Positions 15,796-25,589 are shown, numbered from the stretch's first letter. The stretch is 63,670 nucleotides of DNA from Sphingomonas sp. (GCF_017304615.1 NZ_JAFKLZ010000005.1:1-63670); one strand, 5' to 3'. Program-made: numbers and translations. Notes: generated by a model from the letters alone, not told the origin.

Positions 15796-15879
15796 CGTCA
15801 CCCCGGACTTGTTCCGGGGTCCACCGCGCCGCAAGGCGCAAGTGGATGAGTGGATCCCGGGACGAGCCCGGGATGACGA
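15796..15879. repeat. Dispersed palindromic repeat, family A copy 2
   Basis: GTCACCCCGG with CCCCGGA/TCCGGGG arms, then ATCCCGGGA/GCCCGGGAT and a closing GATGACG. Located inside the transhydrogenase operon between pntAb and pntB, where it could tune the relative yield of the two messages. Confidence 0.8.
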
Positions 15880-15881
15880 AA

Positions 15882-16190
15882 TCAATGCTTGGCCGCCGGC
15901 CGATCCTTCTTCTTGTACATCGCGAGCATGCGCGCCGTGACCGCGAACCCGCCGAAGATGTTGACGCTGGCCAGCACCACCGCGACCAGCCCGAGCCATT
16001 TCGACGTCGCCCCCGTGGCCCCCAGCCCACTCGCTGCCGCCGCGATCAGCGCGCCGACGATGATCACCGACGAAATCGCGTTGGTCACCGCCATCAACGG
16101 CGTGTGCAGCGCCGGTGTCACCGACCACACGACATAATAGCCGACGAAACACGCCAGCACGAAGATCGAAAGGATCGAGATGAAGTCCAT
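15882..16190 (-). CDS. pntAb: NAD(P) transhydrogenase subunit alpha, membrane part
   Basis: A 102-residue membrane subunit with three hydrophobic segments (ISILSIFVLACFVGYYVVW, ISSVIIVGALIAAAA and the VAVVLASVNIFGGFAVT region). It corresponds to the C-terminal membrane domain of PntA, which is a separate gene in alphaproteobacteria. Together with PntAa and PntB it forms the proton-pumping transhydrogenase. Its ATG directly follows the TGA of the preceding unknown gene, so translation is coupled to that gene and not directly to pntAa. Confidence 0.93.
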   Translation of the reverse strand: MDFISILSIFVLACFVGYYVVWSVTPALHTPLMAVTNAISSVIIVGALIAAAASGLGATGATSKWLGLVAVVLASVNIFGGFAVTARMLAMYKKKDRPAAKH

Positions 16191-16598
16191 TCAGCGGCGT
16201 CCCTTTTTCGACAGCCCAAGAGCGCTTTCCAAAGCGTTCAATGCTTCGTCGTGTTTCGCCTTGAGCGCGCGAAGGTTTGCGCGATCAAAGACAGGATCAT
16301 TCGTACGGCATCCGGCGATTGACAGTGCGCCGCTCACATCCTCGAACTCTGGATCGACCCTCGCATCAGCAGTCGCTACTGCCTCCTTACCGAACTGCGA
16401 AGTCAACGCTACGCGGATCGCCAACAGGCTCTTTCCGACATTAGCAAATAGCCGATCTTGTCCGGGCGGGTCGCAGTAGAACACGCCGCCTAACCGATAA
16501 GCTACCCGCTCCTTCACGTATTGATCGAACATCTGTGCTTTGAAATTTGGTTGAGGCAAAACCGCCTGAAGCCCCGCAAAGAGCAACGCGCTGATCAC
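16191..16598 (-). CDS. Unrecognised 135-residue protein within the pnt operon
   Basis: Starts at a GTG overlapping the pntAa stop codon and ends with a TGA adjoining the pntAb ATG, so it is embedded in the transhydrogenase operon. The N-terminus (VISALLFAGLQAVLP) is hydrophobic and may be a weak signal or anchor. The rest contains FDQYVKERVAYRLGGVFYCDPPGQDRLF, two cysteines, and a helical, basic end finishing KKGRR. I recognise no family. Base composition is lower in GC than the pnt genes, suggesting later insertion. It could be a periplasmic or membrane-associated protein. Confidence 0.65.
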   Translation of the reverse strand: MISALLFAGLQAVLPQPNFKAQMFDQYVKERVAYRLGGVFYCDPPGQDRLFANVGKSLLAIRVALTSQFGKEAVATADARVDPEFEDVSGALSIAGCRTNDPVFDRANLRALKAKHDEALNALESALGLSKKGRR

Positions 16599-17716
16599 CC
16601 GAGCAGCCTTGCGTTCACGACCTTGCCGTCCTTCGTCAGCCGCACCGCATCGCCGATTTCCTCGTCGAGTACGGGCTTGCCCGCGTCCTTGTCCCAGAAG
16701 GTCGAGAGGAAATTGTAGAGGTTGCGCGCGAACAGCGCCGAGGCGTCCGCCGCCAGACGGCTGGCGACATTCTTGTGGCCGACGATCTTGACCCCGTGGC
16801 GCTCGACCACCTGGCCCGCGACGGCGCCCTCGACGTTGCCGCCGGCCTCGACCGCCAGATCGACGATCACGCTGCCCGCCTTCATCGTCGCGATCTGCGC
16901 GTCGCTGATCAGCCGCGGCGCGGGGCGGCCGGGGATCAGCGCCGTCGTGATCACGATGTCCTGCTTGGCTATGTGCGACGACACCAGTTCGGCCTGCGCC
17001 TTCTGATATTCCTCGCTCATCTCGGTTGCGTAGCCGCCCGAGCCTTCGCCCTCGATCCCGGCCACGTTCTCGACGAAGATCGGTTTCGCGCCCAGCGACA
17101 GGATCTGTTCCTTGGTCGCCGACCGCACGTCGGTCGCCGAGACTTGCGCGCCCAGCCGTCGCGCGGTCGCGATCGCCTGCAGCCCCGCGACGCCCACGCC
17201 CATCACGAACGCCTTGGCAGCGCTGACCGTGCCCGCCGCGGTCATCATCATCGGGAAGGCGCGGCCATATTCGGCCGCCGCGTCGAGCACCGCCTTGTAA
17301 CCGGCAAGGTTCGCCTGACTCGACAGGATGTCCATCGACTGCGCACGCGTGATGCGCGGCATGAACTCCATCGCCAGCGCTTCGTAGCCCGCCGCCGCAT
17401 AGCCATCGACGCGCTCGCGCGCGCCGAACGGGTTGAGACCCGCGACCACCCATGCGCCGGCATTGGCGCCCGTCAGGCTCGCCGGCTCCGGCCCCTGCAC
17501 GCCGAGCACGATGTCCGCGCCCTTCAGCGTCGCCGCCCGCGCGCCGACGCTCGCACCCGCCGCGGCGAAATCGGCATCGGCGATGCTCGCGCTATCGCCC
17601 GCCCCGGCCTCGACCGCGATCTCGGCGCCCAGCGCGATGAATTTCTTTACGGTCTCCGGCGTGGCGGCGACACGGCGTTCGCCGTCGGCAATTTCCTTGA
17701 GGACGGCGATCTTCAA
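16595..17716 (-). CDS. pntAa: NAD(P) transhydrogenase subunit alpha, NAD-binding part
   Basis: A 373-residue PntAa, the soluble NAD(H)-binding domain related to alanine dehydrogenase. MKIAVLKE at the start, RRVAATPETV, the SSQANLAGYKAVLDAA helix, the Rossmann region VMGVGVAGLQAIATARRLGA, and VIVDLAVEAGGN identify it. It delivers hydride to PntB across the dimer. The gene follows a tiny aa3-oxidase subunit IV gene and its stop overlaps the GTG of the unknown 135-residue gene. Confidence 0.95.
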   Translation of the reverse strand: MKIAVLKEIADGERRVAATPETVKKFIALGAEIAVEAGAGDSASIADADFAAAGASVGARAATLKGADIVLGVQGPEPASLTGANAGAWVVAGLNPFGARERVDGYAAAGYEALAMEFMPRITRAQSMDILSSQANLAGYKAVLDAAAEYGRAFPMMMTAAGTVSAAKAFVMGVGVAGLQAIATARRLGAQVSATDVRSATKEQILSLGAKPIFVENVAGIEGEGSGGYATEMSEEYQKAQAELVSSHIAKQDIVITTALIPGRPAPRLISDAQIATMKAGSVIVDLAVEAGGNVEGAVAGQVVERHGVKIVGHKNVASRLAADASALFARNLYNFLSTFWDKDAGKPVLDEEIGDAVRLTKDGKVVNARLLG

Positions 17717-17741
17717 ATTCTTAGCCCCCCAGCCAACGAAC

Positions 17742-17879
17742 TTACTTGTGGCCGCCGGAGGCGATCAGCCAGATCACGATCGCTGCAATGATGATGCAAG
17801 CCACCGCGCCCCATTTCAGCAGCGCGATCACCGAATGATAGGTCTGCTCGTGCGTTTTCATGTCGGTATGGCCGGCCAT
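17742..17879 (-). CDS. aa3-type cytochrome c oxidase subunit IV
   Basis: A 45-residue single-span membrane protein: a hydrophilic start (MAGHTDMKTHEQTYHSV), one transmembrane helix (about residues 17-40) and a short GGHK tail. This matches the bacterial aa3-type cytochrome oxidase subunit IV family (COX4_pro_2), which in sphingomonads commonly lies just upstream of pntAa. It is too short for usual gene-length cut-offs. No other oxidase subunits are in the window. Confidence 0.85.
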   Translation of the reverse strand: MAGHTDMKTHEQTYHSVIALLKWGAVACIIIAAIVIWLIASGGHK

Positions 17880-18030
17880 GGTTCACCCTGTCTCCCGTGT
17901 TTGTCGCGCGGTCTTAACCGGCGTGAACGCGACCCTCAACCCCCTGAACAAACCCTATCCGGCTGCTTAAGGCTGCCTTTACCTTGCATCCTTATGGGTG
18001 GCCGCCTGAGCAAACAAACAAGAGGGCGGG

Positions 18031-19449
18031 ATGACGCGCAACGGACAGCGCCTCCTGATGTTGATCGACGACGAACCGGCGCAGCGGCGGCTGGTCTCGG
18101 CGATCGCGGCACGGCGCGATTGGCGGTCGGTCTTCGCCGCCGACGGGGAAACCGCGATCGCGATGCTCGGCACGCAGGACGGGATGCAGCTCGACGCCAT
18201 CCTGATCGACAGCATCGGGCCGGAGGCGGACGCCGACCGGCTGATCACCGAATTGCGCCTGCGCCGTCCCCAGCTCCCGATCCTGATGCTGACGGCGAAC
18301 GGTTCGGTCGCCGACGCGGTCTCGGCGATGCGCGCCGGCGCAACCGACTTCCTCGTGAAGCCGTTCGCCGCCGACCGGTTGCTCGCCGCGCTCGACACGG
18401 TTGCGGCCGGCACCGACGCGGGCGAATTGCGCCCGCTGACCGAAAAGATTCCGGCTCTCCTGGGCTTTGACGAGATCGTCGGCTCCGCGCCCGATTTCCG
18501 CGCCGCGCTCGCTATCGCCGCCAAGGCCGCCCGCGCGCGCGTTCCCGTCCTGATCGAGGGCGAGAGCGGCGTCGGAAAGGAAGTCGTCGCTGAGGCGATC
18601 CACGCTGCTTCCACGCGCGGCAAGAAGCCGATGATTGCGATCAATTGCGGCGCGATCCCCGCGAACCTCGTGGAAAGCGAGCTTTTCGGGCACGAAAAGG
18701 GCGCGTTCACGGGCGCGTTCGAGCGTAAGATCGGCCGGTTCCAGGACGCCGATGGCGGCACCTTGTTCCTCGACGAAATCGGCGAGATGCCACTCGACGC
18801 GCAAGTCAAACTCCTCCGCGTGCTACAGTCGGGCGAAGTCCAGCCGATCGGCGCGCGGCACGTCCGCGAAGTCGATGTCCGCGTGATCGCGGCGACCAAC
18901 AAGAAACTGATCGAGGAAGTCGAGGCGGGGCGGTTCCGCGAAGACCTCTATTACCGCCTCAACGTCGTCCAGGTGACGATCCCCCCGCTGCGCGACCGCA
19001 CCGGCGACATTCCGGCGCTCGCCCGCCACTTGCTCGCGCGGATCGCCGACCAGCCCGGCCTGCGCCCGCTCGGCATCACCGACGACGCGCTGGCGCTGCT
19101 TGGCCGCTACGACTGGCCGGGCAACGTCCGCCAGCTCCAGAACGCCCTGTTCCGCGCCGCCGTGCTGTGTGACGGCGACGCACTGACGCTCTCGGACTTT
19201 CCGCAGATCGCGGCGCTCGGCTCGGGCCGAGTGACCACACCGGTCGGCCAGATGGCGACCAGCGGCGGCGTGACGCTGTTCCGCGCCGACGGGCATCTGC
19301 GCGCGCTGGAGGACATCGAAGCCGACGTCATCCGCCTCGCGATCGGCCATTATCGCGGCCGCATGACCGAGGTTGCGCGGCGGCTCGGGATCGGGCGCTC
19401 GACGCTGTACCGCAAGCTGGGTGAGTTGGGGATCGATAACGCGGCGTAA
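18031..19449 (+). CDS. Sigma-54-dependent response regulator
   Basis: A 472-residue NtrC-type activator. The receiver domain (about 1-120) has an Asp13/Asp14 pocket, phospho-acceptor Asp60 and Lys110 (VKPF). The AAA+ domain has Walker A GESGVGKE, the sigma-54 contact loop GAFTGA, Walker B TLFLDEIGEM and the sensor region FREDLYYRLNV. A Fis-type helix-turn-helix (TEVARRLGIGRSTLYRKL) ends the chain. It should turn on sigma-54 promoters when phosphorylated. No partner histidine kinase is adjacent, so the input is unknown. Confidence 0.94.
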   Translation: MTRNGQRLLMLIDDEPAQRRLVSAIAARRDWRSVFAADGETAIAMLGTQDGMQLDAILIDSIGPEADADRLITELRLRRPQLPILMLTANGSVADAVSAMRAGATDFLVKPFAADRLLAALDTVAAGTDAGELRPLTEKIPALLGFDEIVGSAPDFRAALAIAAKAARARVPVLIEGESGVGKEVVAEAIHAASTRGKKPMIAINCGAIPANLVESELFGHEKGAFTGAFERKIGRFQDADGGTLFLDEIGEMPLDAQVKLLRVLQSGEVQPIGARHVREVDVRVIAATNKKLIEEVEAGRFREDLYYRLNVVQVTIPPLRDRTGDIPALARHLLARIADQPGLRPLGITDDALALLGRYDWPGNVRQLQNALFRAAVLCDGDALTLSDFPQIAALGSGRVTTPVGQMATSGGVTLFRADGHLRALEDIEADVIRLAIGHYRGRMTEVARRLGIGRSTLYRKLGELGIDNAA

Positions 19450-19455
19450 GCGCAG

Positions 19456-19473
19456 GTCCGGCCACGGCCGGAC
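19456..19473. terminator. Palindrome between the sigma-54 regulator and folP
   Basis: GTCCGGCC-AC-GGCCGGAC is a perfect 8-base hairpin in the gap between two converging genes. Further GC hairpins follow before folP ends. It probably marks transcript ends but has no T-tract. Confidence 0.4.
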
Positions 19474-19555
19474 TGGTGCGCAAAGCGCAGCGCCAAGCCC
19501 GGCCGGGGGACGGCGTCCGCCGATCCGGCCGACGACGACGGCTTTGCCGTCGGCG

Positions 19556-20601
19556 CTACCTTCCCACCAGAGCCTGGTCGCGCATCCCCCGCCACACCTT
19601 CAACGCCTGCACCGTTTCCGGAACATCGTGGACGCGGAGCAGCTGCACCCCAGCTTCCGCCCCCTTCAACGCCAGCGCGAGGCTCCCGCCGAGCCGCTGA
19701 TCGGCAAGCGCTTCGTTCGACAGTGCGCCGATCATCCGCTTGCGGCTCGCGCCCAGCATGATCGGGCAGCCAAGGCCGTGGAACATCGCCAGTCCGTTCA
19801 ATAGCGACAAGTTGTCCTGGAGCGACTTGCCGAAACCGATACCCGGATCGACGATGATCTTCGCCCGATCGACACCGCCCGCGACCACCGCCGCGATGCG
19901 CGCTTCGAGCCAGTCGAAAACCTCGGTCAGTACGTTGGCATAGCCGCCGCCGTCATGTGGCCCCTTTGCCGGATCGGGCGAGTGCATCAGCATGACCGGG
20001 CACCCCGCGCTCGCCACCACCTCCAGCGCGCGCTCGTCCCATAGCAACGCCGCGACGTCGTTGACGATTGCCGCCCCCGCGCCGATCGCCGATTCCATCA
20101 CCGCGGCCTTGCGCGTATCGATCGACACGAGCGTCCCCGCGGTCGCCAGGCCACGCACGACCGGTTCGGTCCGCGCGATCTCGTCGCCTTCCCAGACGAT
20201 CGACGCGCCGGGTCGAGTCGATTCGCCACCGACATCGATCATCGCCGCCCCTGCCGCCGCCATCGCGACACCGGCGGAGACGGGGTCGTTCGTCGCGCCA
20301 CCGTCCGAAAAACTGTCGGGGGTGACGTTGAGGATACCGGCCACGAGCGGCTGATCGAACCGCAACGTGCGCTCGCCCAGCACGAGCGGCGCACGAGGCG
20401 CGGTGATGGCGGCGTGGAGATGCGCGGCACGCTCGTCAGTCGCACCCAATGTGCGTTCGAACTCGGCGACCGGCAGCGTTCGCTTCGCGTCGCCCTGGAT
20501 CACCTCATAGGCGGCAAACCACTGCATCCCGCCCGCGATCCGCGCGACCTCGCCGTCGCGACCAATCGGCGTATCGACGAATTGGACGGGGCGGAGGTGC
20601 A

Positions 20602-20602
<1 letters not shown>
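19556..20602 (-). CDS. folP: Dihydropteroate synthase
   Basis: A 348-residue DHPS that joins 4-aminobenzoate to dihydropterin pyrophosphate in folate synthesis, the target of sulfonamides. The TIM-barrel core has GILNVTPDSFSDGG, MIDVGGESTRPGA, SIDTRK, NDVAAL, DPGIGFGKS and LGASRKRMIG. About 80 extra N-terminal residues precede the usual core, as in other alphaproteobacterial forms. It starts at GTG overlapping the ccrM stop (TAGTG), so it is translated together with ccrM. Confidence 0.94.
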
Positions 20603-21729
<1,127 letters not shown>

Positions 21730-21859
21730 TTACCCCTTCCCCGAATAGCTCGCGCACGAAAACCGGGCGCGCGGACTCCGGTCAAGCAAAGTTTAGTTAA
21801 CGAGGAAGGTGACCAAATCGTTAAGATTCCGGAACATTTCGCGACGCCGACCAGATATT

Positions 21860-21878
21860 GAGTCCCGACTTATCCACA
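21860..21878. promoter_or_regulatory. GANTC site and consensus DnaA box upstream of ccrM
   Basis: GAGTC (21860-21864), a CcrM site, lies six bases from TTATCCACA (21870-21878), which matches the DnaA-box consensus exactly. Another GANTC (GACTC) overlaps the end of rnhB at 21907. Both lie in the 183-bp gap that must contain any ccrM promoter of its own. No functional claim can be made beyond the site matches. Confidence 0.45.
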
Positions 21879-21909
21879 GCCCCAAGCGATGGGGTGTGGC
21901 GCAAAAGAC

Positions 21910-22536
21910 TCAAAGCGGCAGAACCGCCAATTCTTTTCCATACAAACTCGCGACCGGCGCAAAACTTCTCCGATGCAGCGGTGTCGGTCCGTATTCGCGC
22001 AGCGCTCGCAGATGATCGGGCGCGCCATAGCCCTTGTTCGAATGCCAGCCGTAGTGCGGATATGATTCGGCGTGCGCGATCATGATCGTGTCGCGGGTAT
22101 GCTTGGCGACGATCGACGCGGCGGCGATCGACAGGCTGATCGCGTCGCCCTTCACGATCGCGGTCGCCGCGTAGCTCCAGCGCGGCAAACGGTTGCCGTC
22201 GACCAGCACATGGCCGGGGTCGCAGCCGAGCGCCCCCGCAATCTGATCCACCGCCAGCGTCATCGCCTTCATCGTCGCCCAATAGATGTTGAGGCTGTCG
22301 ATCTCCTCGGCCTCGCAGATGCCGATGCCAACGACCGCTCGTTCCTTGATACGGTCGTGCAGCGTTGCGCGCGTGGCAGCGGTCAGCTTCTTCGAATCGT
22401 CGAGCCCGCGCGGGACGCCCTTGGCCGGGAGGATGACCGCGGCGGCGACCACCGGCCCGGCGAGCGGCCCGCGACCGGCTTCGTCCACGCCGACGACGGG
22501 CGCGATGCAGAGGCGTTCGTGCTTTAGGCTGGGCAC
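21910..22536 (-). CDS. rnhB: Ribonuclease HII
   Basis: A 208-residue RNase HII that cuts RNA in RNA-DNA hybrids and removes single ribonucleotides from DNA. GVDEAGRGPLAGPV carries the first acidic pair; LDDSKKL, LVDGN, and KGDAISLSIAAASIVAK complete the active-site pattern; GYGAPDH is typical near the C-terminus. GGAGG eight bases before the GTG at 22536, which overlaps the thiD stop (TAGTG), makes that the likely start; another GTG lies five codons upstream. Confidence 0.94.
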   Translation of the reverse strand: MPSLKHERLCIAPVVGVDEAGRGPLAGPVVAAAVILPAKGVPRGLDDSKKLTAATRATLHDRIKERAVVGIGICEAEEIDSLNIYWATMKAMTLAVDQIAGALGCDPGHVLVDGNRLPRWSYAATAIVKGDAISLSIAAASIVAKHTRDTIMIAHAESYPHYGWHSNKGYGAPDHLRALREYGPTPLHRRSFAPVASLYGKELAVLPL

Positions 22537-23732
22537 TAATCCAGCCTCCACGGCGGATAGCGCCGGTTCTCACCCGCCTGATACAGGCACACCGGATTGC
22601 CCGACGGATCGGTCAGCCGCGCCTCGCGCCACAGCCAGGACTGGTCGGTCGGGAGCTGATCGAACGTCACGCCCTCATTCTGCAACCGCGCGACCTCGGC
22701 GTCGAGGTCCTGGCACTCGAAATAGACAGTGGGCCGCGCCCCGCTTTCGACCGACAGCGTCGCGCCGCCCGCCGTTTCGAAGCGGGCATAATGCGCGTCT
22801 TCGGTCTCGACGATCTGTTTGAGGCCGAGCCTGGCGTAGAAGGCGCAGGACTTGGTGTAGTCGTCGGTCGGCAGCGTGATCTGGTTGAGCCGCGCGCACG
22901 GCCCGAGATCAAGCCGCACCGCTTGATGCCCCATCGGCCCATGCCCGTTACCCAGCCCGGGCGCGTCGCGAAGCGCCAGCCGTACGAACTGCCGCGCGTT
23001 GGCGACCGCTACTTTGAGCGGCTGGCCATAGGCGAGGTTGGTCGCGATCGCCGAGGCGAGCGTGCAGCCGGTGCCATGCGTGCTGACGGTATCGATCCGC
23101 TCGGAATCCCAGCGCGTTTCGCCGCCACCGATCTCGATCAGGCGGTCGGTCAGCACCGCGCCATCGCCGTGACCGCCTTTCGCCAATATCGCGCAGTCGA
23201 GCAACCGCGCCAAAACATCCTCCGTTCGTCCTGAGCCTGTCGAAGGGCGTGTTGTTTGGCCACGTGCTTCGACAAGCTCAGCACGAACGGTTGGGGTTTG
23301 CGCAAGTGCTTCGAGCTCGGGAAGGTTGGGCGTCACCACCGCCGCCAGCGCCATCAGTCGCTCGAACGCCGCGACCGTCTCGGCATCGGCCAGCACGTCA
23401 CCGCTGGTCGCCACCATGACGGGATCGAACACGATCGGCACCTTCAATCCCGTCAGCAGGTCCGCCACCGCATTTGCGGTCTCGGCGGATCCGATCATCC
23501 CGATCTTGACCGCATCGACGCCGATGTCGGTCACCACCGAATTGATCTGCGCGACGACCATGCCGGCCGGCACGGGCAGCACCGCCTGAACGCCCAAGGT
23601 ATTCTGCGCGGTGATCGCGGTGATCGCGGTCATGGCGTGGCCGCCGAGCATCGTCACCGTCTTGATGTCGGCCTGGATGCCCGCACCGCCGCCCGAATCG
23701 CTGCCGGCGATGATGAGGATGCGCGGGGTCAT
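22536..23732 (-). CDS. thiD: Hydroxymethylpyrimidine kinase fused to a VOC/glyoxalase domain
   Basis: A 398-residue fusion. Residues about 1-275 are ThiD, which phosphorylates HMP and HMP-phosphate for thiamine synthesis: IAGSDSGGGAGIQADIKT, KIGMIGS, DPVMVATSG, TPNLPE and the anion hole THGTGCTLASAIA. Residues about 285-398 resemble a vicinal-oxygen-chelate domain (NQITLPTDDYTKSCAFYARLGL, ARFETAGGATLSVES, ARLTDPSGNPVCLYQ). About residues 148-170 are encoded by an inserted palindromic repeat. An upstream GTG adds six residues. No other thiamine genes are near. Confidence 0.88.
   Translation of the reverse strand: MTPRILIIAGSDSGGGAGIQADIKTVTMLGGHAMTAITAITAQNTLGVQAVLPVPAGMVVAQINSVVTDIGVDAVKIGMIGSAETANAVADLLTGLKVPIVFDPVMVATSGDVLADAETVAAFERLMALAAVVTPNLPELEALAQTPTVRAELVEARGQTTRPSTGSGRTEDVLARLLDCAILAKGGHGDGAVLTDRLIEIGGGETRWDSERIDTVSTHGTGCTLASAIATNLAYGQPLKVAVANARQFVRLALRDAPGLGNGHGPMGHQAVRLDLGPCARLNQITLPTDDYTKSCAFYARLGLKQIVETEDAHYARFETAGGATLSVESGARPTVYFECQDLDAEVARLQNEGVTFDQLPTDQSWLWREARLTDPSGNPVCLYQAGENRRYPPWRLD
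23223..23290. repeat. Palindromic repeat (family C) inside thiD
   Basis: CGTTCGTCCTGAGCCTGTCG and, reversed, TTCGACAAGCTCAGCACGAACG form an inverted pair with a short spacer. It lies within the coding sequence, read in frame as roughly 23 residues containing VRAELVEARG and STGSGRTE. A degenerate relative lies at about 46664 upstream of the PhzF gene. Confidence 0.8.
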
Positions 23733-23859
23733 CGAAGGTGCAAAGGCCACACTTGGTTCACACTAATCGCGCATCGCGGAATGGTCCGATTTGCGGTCGA
23801 TATACGTCCTGCGCCGACCGACGACCTGCATGCCACAATGGGCGGCATGGAGGAAAGCG

Positions 23860-24750
23860 TCATCCCCGCTTGCGCGCCTGCGGATAGCTGCCCAGCACGC
23901 GCAACCATTTGGAATGAAATCCCAATTCATCCATCGCCCGGTCGAAATTTTCGTCGCCGGGACGTCCTTCAACGTCGGCGTAGAAATCGGTCGCCGCGAA
24001 GCTGCCGCCCTTTTGATAGCTTTCCAGCTTGGTCATGTTGACGCCGTTGGTCGCGAACCCGCCCATCGCCTTGTAGAGCGCAGCGGGGACGTTCTTCACC
24101 TCGAAGATGATCGTCGTCATGAACGGGCCGTCGCCGGTCAGCGGGCGAGAGCCGCGCGCCAGCGTGACGAAGCGCGTCGTGTTGTGCTCGGCGTCCGCAA
24201 TGTCGCTCGCCAGCGTGTCGAGGCCATAGATTTTCGCGGACGGCGGCGGCGCCAGCGCGGCCACCTTCGGATCGTTCAGTTCGGCAACCAGCGCCGCGGC
24301 CCCCGCCGTGTCGGGATAGGCGATCGGCGCGATGCGCCGCGCCTTCAGCCAGTGACGACATTGGCCGAGCGCCTGGGGGTGGCTCATCGCTTCCCTGACG
24401 CCCTCGATCGGCCCCAGCCCCATCAGCGCATAGCGGATCGGCAGGAAATGCTCGCCGGTGATGACCAGCCCCGATTCGGGCAGCAGGAAATGCATGTCGG
24501 CGACGCGGCCGTGGAGCGAATTCTCGATCGGGATGACCGCGCAATCGGCGCGCCCGTCCTTCACCGCGTCGATCGCATCCTCGAACGAAAAACAGGGCAG
24601 CGGTAGGCCATCGGGAAACGCTTCCTGCGCCGCGACATGGCTGTTCGCGCCCGGCGCGCCTTGGAAAGCGACCGCGCGTTCCGGGGCGGCGGCGGCGGCT
24701 TCGGTCATCGCATCGACGATCGGGCGGGCGGGGGCGGCGAAATTCTCCAT
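23860..24750 (-). CDS. pheA: Prephenate dehydratase
   Basis: A 296-residue prephenate dehydratase converting prephenate to phenylpyruvate in phenylalanine synthesis. The catalytic domain shows AFQGAPGANSHVAA, IPIENSLHGRV, SHPQALGQC and the NTTRF motif. The C-terminal ACT domain (about residues 205-285, TTIIFEVKNVPAALYKAMGGFATNGVNMTKLESY) binds phenylalanine for feedback control. It has no chorismate-mutase domain. The start is uncertain: ATG at residue 15 would also leave a complete enzyme. It diverges from the cytochrome c gene. Confidence 0.93.
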   Translation of the reverse strand: MENFAAPARPIVDAMTEAAAAAPERAVAFQGAPGANSHVAAQEAFPDGLPLPCFSFEDAIDAVKDGRADCAVIPIENSLHGRVADMHFLLPESGLVITGEHFLPIRYALMGLGPIEGVREAMSHPQALGQCRHWLKARRIAPIAYPDTAGAAALVAELNDPKVAALAPPPSAKIYGLDTLASDIADAEHNTTRFVTLARGSRPLTGDGPFMTTIIFEVKNVPAALYKAMGGFATNGVNMTKLESYQKGGSFAATDFYADVEGRPGDENFDRAMDELGFHSKWLRVLGSYPQARKRG

Positions 24751-24928
24751 CGGATCGCGCGATTAGAGGCGCGATACTCGGGGAGCAACGGGGCTTTTGT
24801 TTGACGCGCTCCCGCGCAGGGGCGGAGCCAGCCCGCATGGTGACGGAGAGGTCGCCCAAACGAACCTTGCCCCCTGCGTTTCGCGTTACTAAAGGGTCAG
24901 GCAATCAATCAGGGGCCTCGCCGATACC

Positions 24929-25579
24929 ATGAACGACAATACCAACACGATTGCTGGATGGGTGCTGGCCGGTTGCTTCGCCGCGCTGGGGCTGACGATC
25001 GTGGGCGGGATGATCTACGAAAGCGGCGAGCCGAAGAAGGAAGGCTTCCCGGTCGAGGCCGTAGCCGAGGGCGGCGACAGCGGCGGCGCGGCGGAAGTGC
25101 CGATCGCGAGCCTGCTCCCCGCCGCCGACGCCGCCAAGGGCGCCGAAGTGTTCAAGAAGTGCGCGGCGTGCCACACGATCAACCAGGGCGGCGCGAACGG
25201 GATCGGCCCGAACCTTTATGGCATCGTCGGCGATGCCAAGGCCGAAGGGCGTGGCGGCTTCGCCTTCTCCGACGCGCTGAAGTCCAAGGGCGGCAAGTGG
25301 ACGTTCGACGACCTGAACGCCTGGCTGACCAGCCCGCGCAAGTTCGCGGCGGGCACCAAGATGACCTTCGCCGGCCTGTCCGATCCGAAGCAGCGCGCCG
25401 ACGTGATCCTCTACATGAACCAGCAGGGTTCGAACCTGCCGCTGCCCCCGCCCCCGGCGGCCGGTGCCGCCCCTGCGGGTAAGGACGGCGCGGCGCCCGC
25501 GGAGGGTAACACCGCCGCTCCGGCTGAGGGCAACGCTGCGGCCCCCGCCGGCAACACGGCCGCACCCGAGAAGAAATAA
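24929..25579 (+). CDS. Membrane-anchored cytochrome c (CycM-like)
   Basis: A 216-residue c-type cytochrome with an uncleaved N-terminal anchor (about residues 9-29), a spacer, and a class I domain. The heme motif is CAACH (Cys78, Cys81, His82) and the axial Met is probably Met145 (TKMTF). IGPNLYGIVG and ADVILYMN are typical of mitochondrial-type cytochromes c that carry electrons from the bc1 complex to oxidase. The last 40 residues are Ala/Pro repeats (AAPAEGN units), an unstructured tail. A single-gene unit. Confidence 0.92.
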   Translation: MNDNTNTIAGWVLAGCFAALGLTIVGGMIYESGEPKKEGFPVEAVAEGGDSGGAAEVPIASLLPAADAAKGAEVFKKCAACHTINQGGANGIGPNLYGIVGDAKAEGRGGFAFSDALKSKGGKWTFDDLNAWLTSPRKFAAGTKMTFAGLSDPKQRADVILYMNQQGSNLPLPPPPAAGAAPAGKDGAAPAEGNTAAPAEGNAAAPAGNTAAPEKK

Positions 25580-25589
25580 CTTCCCAACC

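Noticed and set aside
23733-23859. Thiamine (TPP) riboswitch upstream of thiD
   Set aside because: No conserved CUGAGA/ACCUGA-type elements seen in the 100-bp leader.
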